DNA of 64,000 nucleotides, from IMG/VR virus record IMGVR_UViG_3300037294_000176, positions 1 to 64,000 of that record; one strand, written 5' to 3'. A program made the translations under genes and the position numbers. The stretch is from a virus. Below the pieces are notes generated by a model. The model worked only from the letters and a program-made list of their open reading frames with translations, made no database searches and had not been told where the DNA came from. This document shows positions 41,701 to 50,102 of this stretch, one piece after another; within the stretch, counting starts at the first letter, position 1; each line of letters opens with the position of its first letter.

Positions 41701-44700
41701 GGTGTCAATCTCCCCAAGCGCGTTTATGCTTGCCTCAGGGGCAACAGATGGAGTTGTAATTACTGCAACAGCGATAAAGTATGGCCAAGAGCTGTTCTCA
41801 TCTGTCACTATCCTAAAAGTTAGAAACGGATCAGAGGCGCTTACTGCATTCCTTACAAACGAGTCGCATACAGTTCCTTGCGACAGCTCTGGAAACCCTC
41901 TCTCCTACGTAGGTGCAAACGGTCAGTTCAAGGTGTACCATGGTGCAGAAGACGTAACTAATAACTGCACATTCGTTCGAATTAATGACTACGGTGTTAA
42001 CTCAGTCATCAACGTTGGGGGCGTCAAAGGCGCCTATCTAGTGGATGTGATTGGTGTTGATGTAGGTTACGCTACTTTTAGGGCTACTTACAATCCCGGC
42101 AACGGTGCGATTACTGTTGACAAGACTTTTAGCGTTGTTAAGAGTAAGGCTGGATTCAGTCCCCCCTTGATAACACTAAATACTGATAAGCAGACCGTTG
42201 GATACAGCGCGGCAGGGCTTTTATTACCGTCTCAGCTTGTTACCTTCACGGCTGTGCGCTTGAATAGTACAGAGGCTGTTGAATGGCACCTAAGAGACTT
42301 TAATGGAAACTTCAGAATTGGGTTTCTTTCTGTAAGCGGTCTAACAGCAACCTTGACAGCAGCTAACTTTGAAGCTGCTAGGAACGGTACGGCGGGGGTG
42401 ATTGCTCAAGTAGTCATGGGTTCGTTATCAGACTCCTCATCTATCTTGAGGGTGCAGGATGGGGCTAATGCTTTGACTGCGTATTTAACTAACGAAGCCC
42501 ATGTCCTTCCTGCAGATAGTGCAGGAAATGTTGGGACGTACACAGGCGCAAGCGGTGCCTTTCGGGTCTACTATGGTACGTCAGATGTAACTAATGCCTG
42601 CACTTTTGAGAAAGGAGCAGAGCTAAACGTTGTCGGTGCAATTGCTCCTAATGGGGGTTACAACGTTAGTCAAATGGTACTTGCAGCCACTAGTGGTTCT
42701 GTTAAATTTACTGCTAGCTACAATCCTGGCAACGGCTTGATGACTGTTGAAAAAGAATTCAGTCTTACAAAGAGCAAGTCTGGAATCAACGCAAAGAGTT
42801 TGACAATAGCCTCCGACAAGCAAACTCTCAGATACGCCGCTGATGATACACCTTTACCTCTTCAAAGCGTGTCTTTCTCTACACAACTGTCTAATATTTC
42901 AGGTACTGTGGTTTGGACAATCTCTGATTTTGGAGGTAACGCATCTTCTGGACTATCAGTTGCCGGTGGTACAGCCACCCTTAGTGAAGCCAACTTCGCT
43001 ACAGCTAGAAACTCTACAACTGGTGTTATCGTAAAAGCCGCTTTAACGTTTGAAGGTGTGGAGTACTCAGACCAAATCTCGGTTATTAGACTTAGAGATG
43101 GCACTAACTCTCTCACTGCATTCCTTACTAACGAAGCTCATACTATCCCTTGCGACAGTTCTGGGACACCACTATCTTACGCCGGGGCTTCAGGACAGTT
43201 TAAAGTCTTTTACGGCACGTCAGATGTAACTAATGATTGCACTTTTAGCAGGATTGGCGACAACGGTGCTAGGTCTGTTGTAGACGTCAATAACGTCAAG
43301 GGTGCGTACCTAGTTGATCTAGTCAGTATTCCTGTCAGTTCTGCCACATTTCGAGCTACTTACAACGTACCTGGGGTAGGCAGCATTAACATTGATAGAG
43401 TGTTTTCTCTTACAAAGAGCAATGCTGGTGTTAACGCAAAGTCAATATCACTAACTTCTAACAGACAAGTAATCACTTACAATGCGACAGACGTTATTGT
43501 TGGCGGTCAGGATACTACGTTCACTGTTCAGAAGTCTAATACGACAGACGCTGTAACGTGGTACATGGAAGACTTTGCAGGTGCTGAAGTTGGCGGTCAA
43601 CTGCAAGTGAATGGTGACACTGCAACGTTGAGCGGAGCCCAGTTTGACGTGTCTCGCAGAGGTACTTCTGGTGTTATTGTAAGGGCGTCTGTTGTTGGCG
43701 CTGGATCGGATAGCATTTCAATAGTCAAGGTCCGCGACGGCACAATAGGCACTAACGGCTTAGCTGCCATATCAGTGACAAAATCCAAATCAACAATTGC
43801 AATCCCCGCTGACACAAATGGGCTAAACGCTGTTTTCACTAGCTCTGGGTACGATCTAGTAGTCAGAGAAGGTAGCGAAATTATCAAGTTCTCAACAGGT
43901 GTGAACACTGCCACTGTTGTGCCTGGTTATTGGTTTTTGAACGGATATTACGGATTTAACGAAGTAGACGTTCCCGCTGACCGTTTTGTAGACACTGGTG
44001 ACGCGCTTTCGGTAGGCAATTTAGCAGCAATGCCAGGAAATGTTGGTAGATTAAATATTGGCATCTATGGTAAGCGTTTTGATGGTACGCCTTTTTACGT
44101 AGAGAGTTTGCAGACGTATACTAAGGTGTTAGGTGGCTACATTGACTTTACACCGCCTAGTGTTCCTATATTCACCGGCGACCCAACATACGCAGTCATA
44201 ACTCTCGCCAGTGGCAATACGGTAGTTAACGCCACTGTAGCGTGGACTACTCCTGCAAACGGCGCTGCTGACTTAGATTACTATGAGCTGGGTGTTAAAC
44301 TTACAACAAGCGCCACTTACAGCTATGTTCAAACCAGCGCTAACAGTCACACATTTCCAATTCTCCCAAACAGGACGTACGACTACTCGGTAAGAGCTAT
44401 TGACAAGAACCAGAACAAGAGTGGGTTTGGCTATCTCTACAGTAGAACATCTGGTCGCGATGAGAGTATTCCGGGAGCTCCTACTGGACTTACAGCTACA
44501 AGCTCTATTAGAAACATTTATCTCAAGTGGACTAACACTTTATCAGATGACCTTGCTAAGGTAGAAGTCAGAGAAGCTGTAAGACCTATAGGAGCGGTTT
44601 ACGATATTCCCTACAACCTGATAGCCACAGTTAACGGTTCCCCAGGTCAAACCGGTGGATACACTCGTGGAAGTATAGATCCCGCAATGGAGTACTACTA

Positions 44701-45973
44701 CGTTGTAGAGTCTATTGATAGCTCTGGCAATCGCTCAGGCTGGTCTCAATATTTTGGACCTGTAGTATCTTCAAAGCTTGTAGATGACGATGTTACGGCT
44801 GGAACCTTGAATGCAGACAGACTAAGGTCTAACACATCTTTACCAGGTTCACTCTTGATTAGTAATCAAGGTTTTGATTTGAACACATTGGGGGGATGGT
44901 CCTCTAACCCTGCTGCTAGAATCAACAACGGACCAACAACCAGAATTGATCCAGGTAAGATACAGATTACCGGTGAATTCAGTCTTGCCAATTGGAAAGC
45001 TGGACCTAATTCCACTGAAATAAATGGCGGAAATATCGCTGCCAGCTCAATTAGGACTCAGTCACTCGATGTTGGGAATAGAGGCATTGAGCAGGTTGGG
45101 CTTGTTTTTGAAGTAGTTTACTCCAACGGCGCGCCTACCAATCAAGTAGTGTGGACTAGTGGGAACTTTATCTACATTGACGATAACGGCAATCCTGCAG
45201 CTCCGCCAGGTGGGGTAAGCGCAGGTACAGCCACATGGGTGGGCGGTGTGCTATACTTTTACTGGCCAAGAGATTCGTCAGCTATCTTAACGACAACTGC
45301 CGCCGGCATTGCATATGGACCAAATAACATTGTATTAGGCACTTACACTGGCGCAATCGGTCTTATCATGACTTATGGTAAAACTAAGGTTTCTGGTGAT
45401 GAGATTACCGTGGATTCATTGCATGGAAATCGTATTAGAGCTAATACAATTCTAGCAGACCGTATAGACACGCGTAATCTCACGATCAAAGACGCCGCCG
45501 GTAACGTTGCATTCAGCGCCTCCGGAGGCTTAGACTTTTCATACTTGAGAAATGTAAATATTGTAAACGCAAACATTCAAAACCTGACCATTGGGACTGA
45601 TAAGCTTGCTTTAAACTCTGTCAGTGAGATTGACGCGGCAACATTACCCGCAATGGTAGCAGGTAATGGTGCAAACCAAGATGTTATCAACTACGTTCTC
45701 ACAGTGCAAAGGCCGTGTAAGCTGATTGTTATGATAACAGGTGGGCAAAGCTACCTTAGCGGACCAGGTATTTGGAACGTTCAGGCTGTGATCGACAGTA
45801 CAGTAATCGGTAACACTGGTGGTGCAGGTGCAATATCTGACACTATCAGTTTGACGAGCTATTGGAACTTTGAAGGTGCCGGAAGTTATACAATCAGGAT
45901 GCGGTGGTTTGGCTATAACAACACGCTCAGACTGGCAAATGCGACAATGGTTGTCATGGCGGTATACAGATGA
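38711..45973 (+). CDS. tail tip attachment protein, lambda J-like, 2420 aa
   Basis: Central tip protein that likely contacts the receptor. The N-terminus has a hydrophobic helix (residues 4-25) and then EASDLPLAYGRNLIGGVRV. The next 650 residues follow the J/TipJ hub pattern (SWPTASERLNNCRVRF region, DPYHALAKAEELVR). Residues about 935-1676 form tandem Ig-like modules of about 212 residues, repeated three times with a partial copy. Two fibronectin type III-like domains start near 1816 and 1920. The last 400 residues are a beta-rich receptor-binding end. It is about twice the length of lambda J (1132). Confidence 0.88.
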   Translation: MAALSTVIAVAAFTISAVSAAYQVVQAKKAASKAEEAAEARRGFELVLEGEASDLPLAYGRNLIGGVRVWHATSTDFRHTTTNADNVFQTGADGVPGRTISYEGWVNIPSPIVNAIMQQFNTDIGALDSGYLSSSQSGTANEYLFFQQALCAGPINGVIDVVVDGSRYLDDPSLGSFGQSESDKRTRVKAAMRVDCHYGNTAVADNIAKNNFAERKDAVFQDMAYASTVVRIDRDDPQFSNVPNLQFIVEGRKVPDVVSGAFVATKSYSTNPARCLLDYLTDTVLGKGISLSEIDLPSFEAGKVVCNTIVQEGVIVGGKYYQPTNKSRNITNINIPLYECNILLDPKKPARDNIESILSTMGDARLVWSAGKYRLNLQYPTVLSSLEIAETLNDDNLVLDQEVQISWPTASERLNNCRVRFSNEFEGFKEDSVSWPPKVTASFAKGVGGTRYPNVTDSFDDARPGGRLLNSLGVWDGTSNTTSLTWLMQVSGDKAGSYTVSYTGDDTSNVTIVETKLPGADVQVFSSSHNDWRSVKTGTITLGQASVTKYYRITANVTNTGGKKGFAIRLENATNVLWTSREPTYSDFVQYDYSSAVYDAMLLEDGNLDLPSEVFAEGVTDPYHALAKAEELVRTSRSAFTITLKYNTTDTLLEPGDFIQLSSETLKLGLDVPLYFRVSSAKLDENRVCEVTASRFELSQLAWNVKDDAYVNVPAIYNNRILEPSELVYNPPVDSNIESSGSLTWGTPPGYEVAGYVVYMHNPMVDGLDSQLQPVYSEVGRSRNTSFELPKINAASALFGVRALGINGRMSVMTTISNTSATRLSHNWLQGLNISSTALGFYRPKTDLVVVPASITLTANAVNIVRPLYTWYVDGVLINGANVHTLVILKPTLSSTNKTYSVVVQASSILGVPEGPTYEASKLLTYIEEGVDAGAIQTSATRNTFTLSSVGELLPSQSSVSVRVMTQNVGGVTWTIKDAAGTALPAGAYLLPNGLTEVSISPSAFMLASGATDGVVITATAIKYGQELFSSVTILKVRNGSEALTAFLTNESHTVPCDSSGNPLSYVGANGQFKVYHGAEDVTNNCTFVRINDYGVNSVINVGGVKGAYLVDVIGVDVGYATFRATYNPGNGAITVDKTFSVVKSKAGFSPPLITLNTDKQTVGYSAAGLLLPSQLVTFTAVRLNSTEAVEWHLRDFNGNFRIGFLSVSGLTATLTAANFEAARNGTAGVIAQVVMGSLSDSSSILRVQDGANALTAYLTNEAHVLPADSAGNVGTYTGASGAFRVYYGTSDVTNACTFEKGAELNVVGAIAPNGGYNVSQMVLAATSGSVKFTASYNPGNGLMTVEKEFSLTKSKSGINAKSLTIASDKQTLRYAADDTPLPLQSVSFSTQLSNISGTVVWTISDFGGNASSGLSVAGGTATLSEANFATARNSTTGVIVKAALTFEGVEYSDQISVIRLRDGTNSLTAFLTNEAHTIPCDSSGTPLSYAGASGQFKVFYGTSDVTNDCTFSRIGDNGARSVVDVNNVKGAYLVDLVSIPVSSATFRATYNVPGVGSINIDRVFSLTKSNAGVNAKSISLTSNRQVITYNATDVIVGGQDTTFTVQKSNTTDAVTWYMEDFAGAEVGGQLQVNGDTATLSGAQFDVSRRGTSGVIVRASVVGAGSDSISIVKVRDGTIGTNGLAAISVTKSKSTIAIPADTNGLNAVFTSSGYDLVVREGSEIIKFSTGVNTATVVPGYWFLNGYYGFNEVDVPADRFVDTGDALSVGNLAAMPGNVGRLNIGIYGKRFDGTPFYVESLQTYTKVLGGYIDFTPPSVPIFTGDPTYAVITLASGNTVVNATVAWTTPANGAADLDYYELGVKLTTSATYSYVQTSANSHTFPILPNRTYDYSVRAIDKNQNKSGFGYLYSRTSGRDESIPGAPTGLTATSSIRNIYLKWTNTLSDDLAKVEVREAVRPIGAVYDIPYNLIATVNGSPGQTGGYTRGSIDPAMEYYYVVESIDSSGNRSGWSQYFGPVVSSKLVDDDVTAGTLNADRLRSNTSLPGSLLISNQGFDLNTLGGWSSNPAARINNGPTTRIDPGKIQITGEFSLANWKAGPNSTEINGGNIAASSIRTQSLDVGNRGIEQVGLVFEVVYSNGAPTNQVVWTSGNFIYIDDNGNPAAPPGGVSAGTATWVGGVLYFYWPRDSSAILTTTAAGIAYGPNNIVLGTYTGAIGLIMTYGKTKVSGDEITVDSLHGNRIRANTILADRIDTRNLTIKDAAGNVAFSASGGLDFSYLRNVNIVNANIQNLTIGTDKLALNSVSEIDAATLPAMVAGNGANQDVINYVLTVQRPCKLIVMITGGQSYLSGPGIWNVQAVIDSTVIGNTGGAGAISDTISLTSYWNFEGAGSYTIRMRWFGYNNTLRLANATMVVMAVYR
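41515..43740 (+). repeat. tandem Ig-like modules in the J-like gene, about 637 bp period
   Basis: The block LTAFLTNESHTVPCDSSG recurs as LTAYLTNEAHVLPADSAG and LTAFLTNEAHTIPCDSSG, starting near 41840, 42472 and 43108. Each is preceded by a LLPSQ..V.W.I.D half-module. Nucleotide identity is still visible in places, so the modules arose by duplication and are candidates for recombination that alters host range. Confidence 0.8.
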
Positions 45974-46311
45974 TATACGCAATCGGTATACCTGGACAAA
46001 CGCCTAGACTCTACGTAAACAGTCCAAAACTCGCTAATATCTTGCAACAAGTGCAAGCGGGTGAGACTGCGCTTCAAATTTTTGGAATACCAACGCCTAG
46101 GGCCGTTACAGACATCGCAAGCGCAAGAGCGTTAATAGCGTCTGATGCTAACGATGCTCAAAACCCTTCTGCAGACTTGACTATTGCGGAAAGAGACGCA
46201 TGGACAAACTATAGCAGCAGCGTTCAATCGACGGACCCTAACGCTAGCGGTGGTTGGGGAAATTCTCCAGCCTACGTCCAAGCACTTGAGGTGTCCCCTG
46301 AAAACCCGTAA
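45970..46311 (+). CDS. hypothetical tail-associated protein, 113 aa
   Basis: Coupled by ATGA to the J-like gene and last in the structural block. Begins MIYAIGIPGQTPRLYV; residues 55-85 are Asp/Ala-rich. Small proteins here are often fibre assembly factors, but no family is recognised. Confidence 0.5.
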   Translation: MIYAIGIPGQTPRLYVNSPKLANILQQVQAGETALQIFGIPTPRAVTDIASARALIASDANDAQNPSADLTIAERDAWTNYSSSVQSTDPNASGGWGNSPAYVQALEVSPENP

Positions 46312-46560
46312 TCTCCCAGTGAAGGTTTGTCCAGGACAAGCAACTTGAGCGAGGCGAGGGGACGATCATCGACGCAACTCGGAGGTCGTCCCTGGACCGC
46401 GCTATTTCGTGTTGGTAAAGAGAATAACGCTGCTAAAGTATCGGGCATAACTGTTACGCAGACCCCGTTGACTTAACCCCTTTAGACGCCCTCCCTTACT
46501 AAGGCGATAGACGAACCTACTAAGCGTAAAGTTCTTCTCATTACCACCTAAAGGAAATTC
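46312..46560 (+). promoter_or_regulatory. intergenic region with promoter candidate and hairpin
   Basis: 249 bases without a gene between the tail and lysis clusters. It contains a potential stem GGACGA (46360-46365) with TCGTCC about 25 bases later, which could act as a structured terminator without a T run, and the third 18-bp repeat at 46462-46479. Confidence 0.5.
46462..46479 (+). promoter_or_regulatory. 18-bp repeat, candidate phage promoter, copy 3 (lysis genes)
   Basis: ACCCCGTTGACTTAACCC, differing from copy 1 at two positions (G for A, C for A). It lies 82 bases before the holin start. Position ahead of the lysis cluster fits late transcription by the phage polymerase. Confidence 0.6.
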
Positions 46561-47097
46561 ATGATAAATGTAATTGTAGCAGGTCTAGCCAAGAAGGGTC
46601 TAGACTTGATTGCTGGAGCGGTTGCGAAAAAAGGCACTGACTTCATTAAAGAAAAGACAGGTATTGACCTCTCGTCCGTTCGTAGCGAAGATGACATTGG
46701 GGACCAAGAAATTGAGCTTCTGAGAGAATACCAAGAAACTAACAGAGCAGAAATCTTAGCCTACCTTACCGAGAGAGACAAGACTGCTCTCGCAAGAACA
46801 AAGCTGACATTTGACGACACTGTCAACGCAAGAGAGATGCAAGTCTCTACGATGAAATCAAATAAAGTAGCTGGGATGTTTGTTTATATTCTTTCTAGCT
46901 ACTTAATGATTGTATCTACTGCGTACATCGCGTTTATTACTTTTGGCACTATTCCTCCACAGAACGTTCGCTTTGCAGACGTCATTCTGGGCTTTGTTAT
47001 GGGTACAATTGTTAGTGCTATTCTTAACTTTTATTTCGGGTCGTCTAGATCTTCGCAAGCCAAAGACGATACAATCTCGAGGGCATTAAATGGTTGA
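46561..47097 (+). CDS. holin (GTA_holin_3TM-like), 178 aa
   Basis: Residues 1-25 are a small hydrophobic/amphipathic helix, followed by a charged helical region (EIELLREYQETNRAEI, acidic/basic). Two clear membrane segments follow at about residues 105-127 and 137-160, with the GSSRSS(S/Q)AKD tail. This is the order of the three-TM holin family known from gene transfer agents and many proteobacterial phages. It would form the membrane lesions that release the endolysin encoded immediately downstream. Confidence 0.75.
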   Translation: MINVIVAGLAKKGLDLIAGAVAKKGTDFIKEKTGIDLSSVRSEDDIGDQEIELLREYQETNRAEILAYLTERDKTALARTKLTFDDTVNAREMQVSTMKSNKVAGMFVYILSSYLMIVSTAYIAFITFGTIPPQNVRFADVILGFVMGTIVSAILNFYFGSSRSSQAKDDTISRALNG

Positions 47098-47725
47098 GCG
47101 CCTCCACAACTATGACTACGACGAGAGCAACCTCTTTGTCATCATTCGGCAGCTACTAGGTCGTGGCCTTACCCCTTCTGAAGTAAGACAGATTCAGTCA
47201 GCAAGACTTAAAGAAGTTGTCACGGCCTCTGTGGTTGCTGGTATTCAACCTTCGATGCGTATCATCAAGTTCCTACACGAGTTTGAGAGTCTGAGACTCA
47301 CTCCTTATAAAGATCCGGGTTCAATTAACGGGCTTCCTATTACGTGTGGGTGGGGTTCTACGACTCACCTAGACGGTCGTAAAATTCAGCTGGGTGAAGT
47401 TGCCTGGACGAAAGACTACGCAGATAAAGTTTTTGAAAAAGATTTAAAGGTATTTACAGCTGGTGTAAATTTCCTTATTGGAAAGTCGCCTACTACACAA
47501 AATCAGTTTGACGCGATGTTTAGCTTCGCTTACAATTGCGGTCTAGATATTGATGAAGATACTAAGGCTGAAGGTCTTGGTGACAGTACGTTGCTTCGTA
47601 AGCACCTCGCAAGAGATTACGCAGGAGCACAAGCCCAGTTTAAAAGCTGGAACAAAAATGATGGTAAGGTCCTAGCTGGTCTTACCCGTCGTCGTGAAGC
47701 AGAAGCCGTAATCTACGGTTCCTGA
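47090..47725 (+). CDS. endolysin, GH24 lysozyme (muramidase), 211 aa
   Basis: Hydrolyses the MurNAc-GlcNAc bond of peptidoglycan. Catalytic triad as in T4 lysozyme: E66 (HEFESLRL), D75 (YKD) and T85 (ITCGWG). Further GH24 marks are QFDAMFSFAYNCG and LTRRREAEAVIY at the end. No signal peptide or SAR segment, so it needs the holin. The first 55 residues form an additional charged helical extension of unknown use. The start overlaps the holin by 8 bases. Confidence 0.9.
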   Translation: MVERLHNYDYDESNLFVIIRQLLGRGLTPSEVRQIQSARLKEVVTASVVAGIQPSMRIIKFLHEFESLRLTPYKDPGSINGLPITCGWGSTTHLDGRKIQLGEVAWTKDYADKVFEKDLKVFTAGVNFLIGKSPTTQNQFDAMFSFAYNCGLDIDEDTKAEGLGDSTLLRKHLARDYAGAQAQFKSWNKNDGKVLAGLTRRREAEAVIYGS

Positions 47726-47731
47726 TCACAA

Positions 47732-47764
47732 GGCCTGAGACATGCCTTTAAACTGTCTCTTTTA
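47732..47764 (+). terminator. hairpin element 1 (terminator-like)
   Basis: GAGACA (47738-47743) pairs with TGTCTC (47754-47759) around the loop TGCCTTTAAAC, followed by TTTT. The sequence CCTGAGACATGCC-TTAAACTG is shared with two further hairpins at 50654 and 50705, with compensating changes in the stem. It lies just after the endolysin stop. Confidence 0.7.
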
Positions 47765-47789
47765 ATTTGCGGGAAACGAGGTATCTTAT

Positions 47790-48176
47790 ATGAAACCTCA
47801 GAAAGGATATCCAATGGTTTACAATGCTATACAGTCACCTGTAACCGCAACTCTAATTGACGCTAGAAAGCTTCTATCTAATGGTTGGACTAAGTACACG
47901 CATGCGGTTAACCAAGAAGGTGAATCCGTGCCTGTCGACGCTGAAGATGCTTGTAGCTTTTGTATCACAGGGGCTATTAAAAGGAGCTCTCTCGCAAGTG
48001 TCGCTTTTGGCTATGATGCGGGAGTCGCTGCAAGAACCGCCGTGAGATCTGTACTCTATCAAAACCTAGGCAATCCTAGTATTGTGGAGTTTAACGATTC
48101 AGAGTTAACCACGAAGAACGGGGTACTAAACGTTATCTCTGCTGCAATTGCGCTGAGTAAAAAGGAAACAACATGA
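47790..48176 (+). CDS. DUF6197-like phage protein, 128 aa
   Basis: Shows ARKLLSNGWTKYTHAV, then a DAEDACSFCITGAIKR block and a final V..FND....T..GVLNVISAAIALS helix, the order of DUF6197 proteins common in phages. ATG 47814 has a better site (AAAGGAT) and would remove eight residues; ATG 47790 follows GAGGT. Function unknown. Confidence 0.65.
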   Translation: MKPQKGYPMVYNAIQSPVTATLIDARKLLSNGWTKYTHAVNQEGESVPVDAEDACSFCITGAIKRSSLASVAFGYDAGVAARTAVRSVLYQNLGNPSIVEFNDSELTTKNGVLNVISAAIALSKKETT

Positions 48177-48232
48177 TTGTGTTCATCGCGTACAGTGTAA
48201 TTGCTACGCTAGTGTTGAAGGCTATGAAATGA
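48173..48232 (+). CDS. 19-residue hydrophobic peptide
   Basis: ATG 48173 overlaps the previous stop (ATGA) and has AAAGGAAA just upstream. The product is a single hydrophobic helix (MIVFIAYSVIATLVLKAMK) long enough to insert in a membrane. It could be a real small membrane peptide or only a coupling leader. Confidence 0.4.
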   Translation: MIVFIAYSVIATLVLKAMK

Positions 48233-48419
48233 GCAGAACTAGGCTTATAAAGAGAGCTCCGTGAAGTCAAAAAATATGTTAAGCTCAGCTGAGCTAAAGC
48301 TGCAAATGGTAAGCCTGCTTCGCCAACAAGTCTGACTGCTACTACGACTACATCTTTCAAGGAAAGAAAGATTCAGACCTCGTTTCTAGAGACTTAACCC
48401 AGTAACCACAGGAAAACAG
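48233..48419 (+). pseudogene. probable frameshifted remnant of a small gene
   Basis: No intact frame longer than 24 codons, yet coding-like stretches appear in successive frames: ELREVKKYVKLS, then AELKLQM and, in a third frame, ANKSDCYYDYIFQGKKDS ending in TAA at 48403-48405. The switch between frames suggests one or two small indels in a former gene. A sequencing error could produce the same picture. Confidence 0.35.
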
Positions 48420-48776
48420 ATGATCAGCCTCCTACTCGCAGCAATGCTAGACTTCACTTCAGTTACTAGTAAGTGCGCCGTACAGTTGGATGAAGTTAGG
48501 GTTGGCCCTATTGACTGCCGAGTTGCTTCTTATAAACTCGGCGACCAGCGACACGTGGTATTCAATGTAAGCGGTATCGAGTATTCGTTTACAGGTGTTG
48601 ACTTCATTGGTGATACAATGAGCGTTAGTCACATCAGTATCACAACAAACGGTCGCACCTCAACAACACGTGCAGCTAGAAGATCTTTCTGCAAGCTTGA
48701 AACAGGCTTTGTCAGCTGCTCAGCAAAAGGACGTGACGTTAGTTTCTCGCTTGATACAATGGCAACACGTGAGTAA
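48420..48776 (+). CDS. hypothetical protein, possibly exported, 118 aa
   Basis: Starts with a hydrophobic stretch (MISLLLAAML) that could be a short signal peptide, then a beta-rich domain with four Cys that might form disulfides. ACAGGAAAACAG precedes the ATG. In the post-lysis cluster, but not recognisable as a spanin. Function unknown. Confidence 0.5.
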   Translation: MISLLLAAMLDFTSVTSKCAVQLDEVRVGPIDCRVASYKLGDQRHVVFNVSGIEYSFTGVDFIGDTMSVSHISITTNGRTSTTRAARRSFCKLETGFVSCSAKGRDVSFSLDTMATRE

Positions 48777-49044
48777 ACCTCAGATATGGGAAGTCGGTGA
48801 AGAAGTAGTTTACATCGGCCACGCTAAAGTTCCCTTTGTCTTCAGCACTGGGTCAAAACACAGGATAACGAGGACTGAGAGTCCTCTTACATGTTGTGTC
48901 CACGGGCCTTCACAGGGTGTACAAGTAGACACATTCCACGCTGTGTTGACCAATAACATGTTTCTTTGTGCCCACTCGTTCCGAAAGCCCATTAATTTCA
49001 AAGAGCTCTTGAATGTAGAAGAAAGAGCGCTTGAATCAATCTAA
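48769..49044 (+). CDS. hypothetical protein, 91 aa (GTG start)
   Basis: The frame is open from 48670, but that portion overlaps the previous gene. GTG 48769, eight bases inside it, begins a plausible domain (MSKPQIWEVGEEVVYIG) resembling a small beta-barrel. Start uncertain; function unknown. Confidence 0.5.
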   Translation: MSKPQIWEVGEEVVYIGHAKVPFVFSTGSKHRITRTESPLTCCVHGPSQGVQVDTFHAVLTNNMFLCAHSFRKPINFKELLNVEERALESI

Positions 49045-49053
49045 GAGGAAGAT

Positions 49054-49704
49054 ATGAATAAGTTAGCCGCAGAGATTGGAGTGTACAAGATGTCAGTCAG
49101 AGACACTGACAAGGCAATCGTTATTTTTAGATTTCCTCAAAACAAGTACGCTACGTTCTGTGAGGGTCTCCAAATACCAAAGAACAAAAACACACGTTTC
49201 AAGCTGACAGTGTACACAGAAAAGGAAATGACTTACGCGGTAGTGACGCCCTTCGAATTCGGAGCTAAGCTCCTTGAGCGGGATTCTCGTCACTATGACA
49301 TTATGTTTAGCACAGCAGATGCAGTAGACGTAGGTAAGTTCTGCAGCTTTACAAAAGCGTCTAACTTAGCGTTCAGAAATGGCGTTTTGTATTTCCAGCT
49401 AAGTTCAATGCGGAAGCCAGTCAGAAGAGCTAAGAACAGCATAAGCGTTGCACCGCTCGACAAATCTAAGCCACCAAAGAGAACAGTCTCCCTTAGAGAG
49501 CAAAGACGCACTTGCACTTTATCTTACAGTGAGGTGCTAAAAGTGTATGAGAAAGTGCCTAGCCGACTTACGAGAGAAGCCTGGGAGTTACTCTCTACCG
49601 TGGGTCTAGGTAGCTGCCTTTTGGAAGAAAAGCAAGTAGAGTACCAAGCTGCCATCCTTGAGTTGCATTCCGCGCTCAAGCATCAAAGGATACTAGTCAA
49701 ATGA
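49054..49704 (+). CDS. hypothetical protein, 216 aa
   Basis: ATG 49054 follows GAGGAAG. The N-terminal 130 residues look alpha/beta, then a basic Pro-rich linker (residues about 130-150) and a C-terminal helical part. No family recognised. Coupled by ATGA to the next gene. Confidence 0.6.
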   Translation: MNKLAAEIGVYKMSVRDTDKAIVIFRFPQNKYATFCEGLQIPKNKNTRFKLTVYTEKEMTYAVVTPFEFGAKLLERDSRHYDIMFSTADAVDVGKFCSFTKASNLAFRNGVLYFQLSSMRKPVRRAKNSISVAPLDKSKPPKRTVSLREQRRTCTLSYSEVLKVYEKVPSRLTREAWELLSTVGLGSCLLEEKQVEYQAAILELHSALKHQRILVK

Positions 49705-49940
49705 ACTATCTAGTCTTTGCAATTCTGTTTCGCATCTCACTTTTTACGAAGGGGTGCCACGTGCGTGTGTTGAGCGCCAAGTTCAATTTTTACAACGAAA
49801 TGTCTGACTTGCTTCTTGCCAAAGGTAGCAGGAAAGCTTTCAAGTGGTTTGATCGTAAAGCACAAAAGGCAGCTCAACGCTGCTATGAGCTTGAAGCAGA
49901 CATGAATACGCTAAACATGCTGTTGGAAACACTCGTCTAA
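49701..49940 (+). CDS. hypothetical membrane-anchored protein, 79 aa
   Basis: The first 15 residues are hydrophobic (NYLVFAILFRISLF), the rest a basic then acidic helix. Such an N-anchored charged helix could be an inner-membrane lysis accessory, but there is no matching outer-membrane partner, so I do not call it a spanin. Confidence 0.5.
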   Translation: MNYLVFAILFRISLFTKGCHVRVLSAKFNFYNEMSDLLLAKGSRKAFKWFDRKAQKAAQRCYELEADMNTLNMLLETLV

Positions 49941-49970
49941 TTGTAGCTACCTAAACCCAAGAGGAATTAA

Positions 49971-50102
49971 ATGGTCTACGTTATCAGTGCACTGGCGCTC
50001 CTTGGCGCTTTCTCACTCATCAAGTTTGTGCTTCTTCTTGTAGTTCTCGTAGCTACTGAGATGAGAGCACAACGACACAAGAAAGCACTTTCAAATGACT
50101 GA
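49971..50102 (+). CDS. small single-TM protein, 43 aa
   Basis: ATG 49971 follows AAGAGGAA. Residues 4-29 are a strong transmembrane helix, with a basic C-terminus (MRAQRHKKAL). The stop overlaps the next gene. One of several tiny membrane proteins in this cluster; function unknown. Confidence 0.6.
   Translation: MVYVISALALLGAFSLIKFVLLLVVLVATEMRAQRHKKALSND

Noticed and set aside
41515-43740. Repeats in the tip gene as a CRISPR array or diversity-generating cassette
   Set aside because: They are long coding modules with a 637-bp period; there is no reverse transcriptase, short repeat-spacer structure or template repeat.
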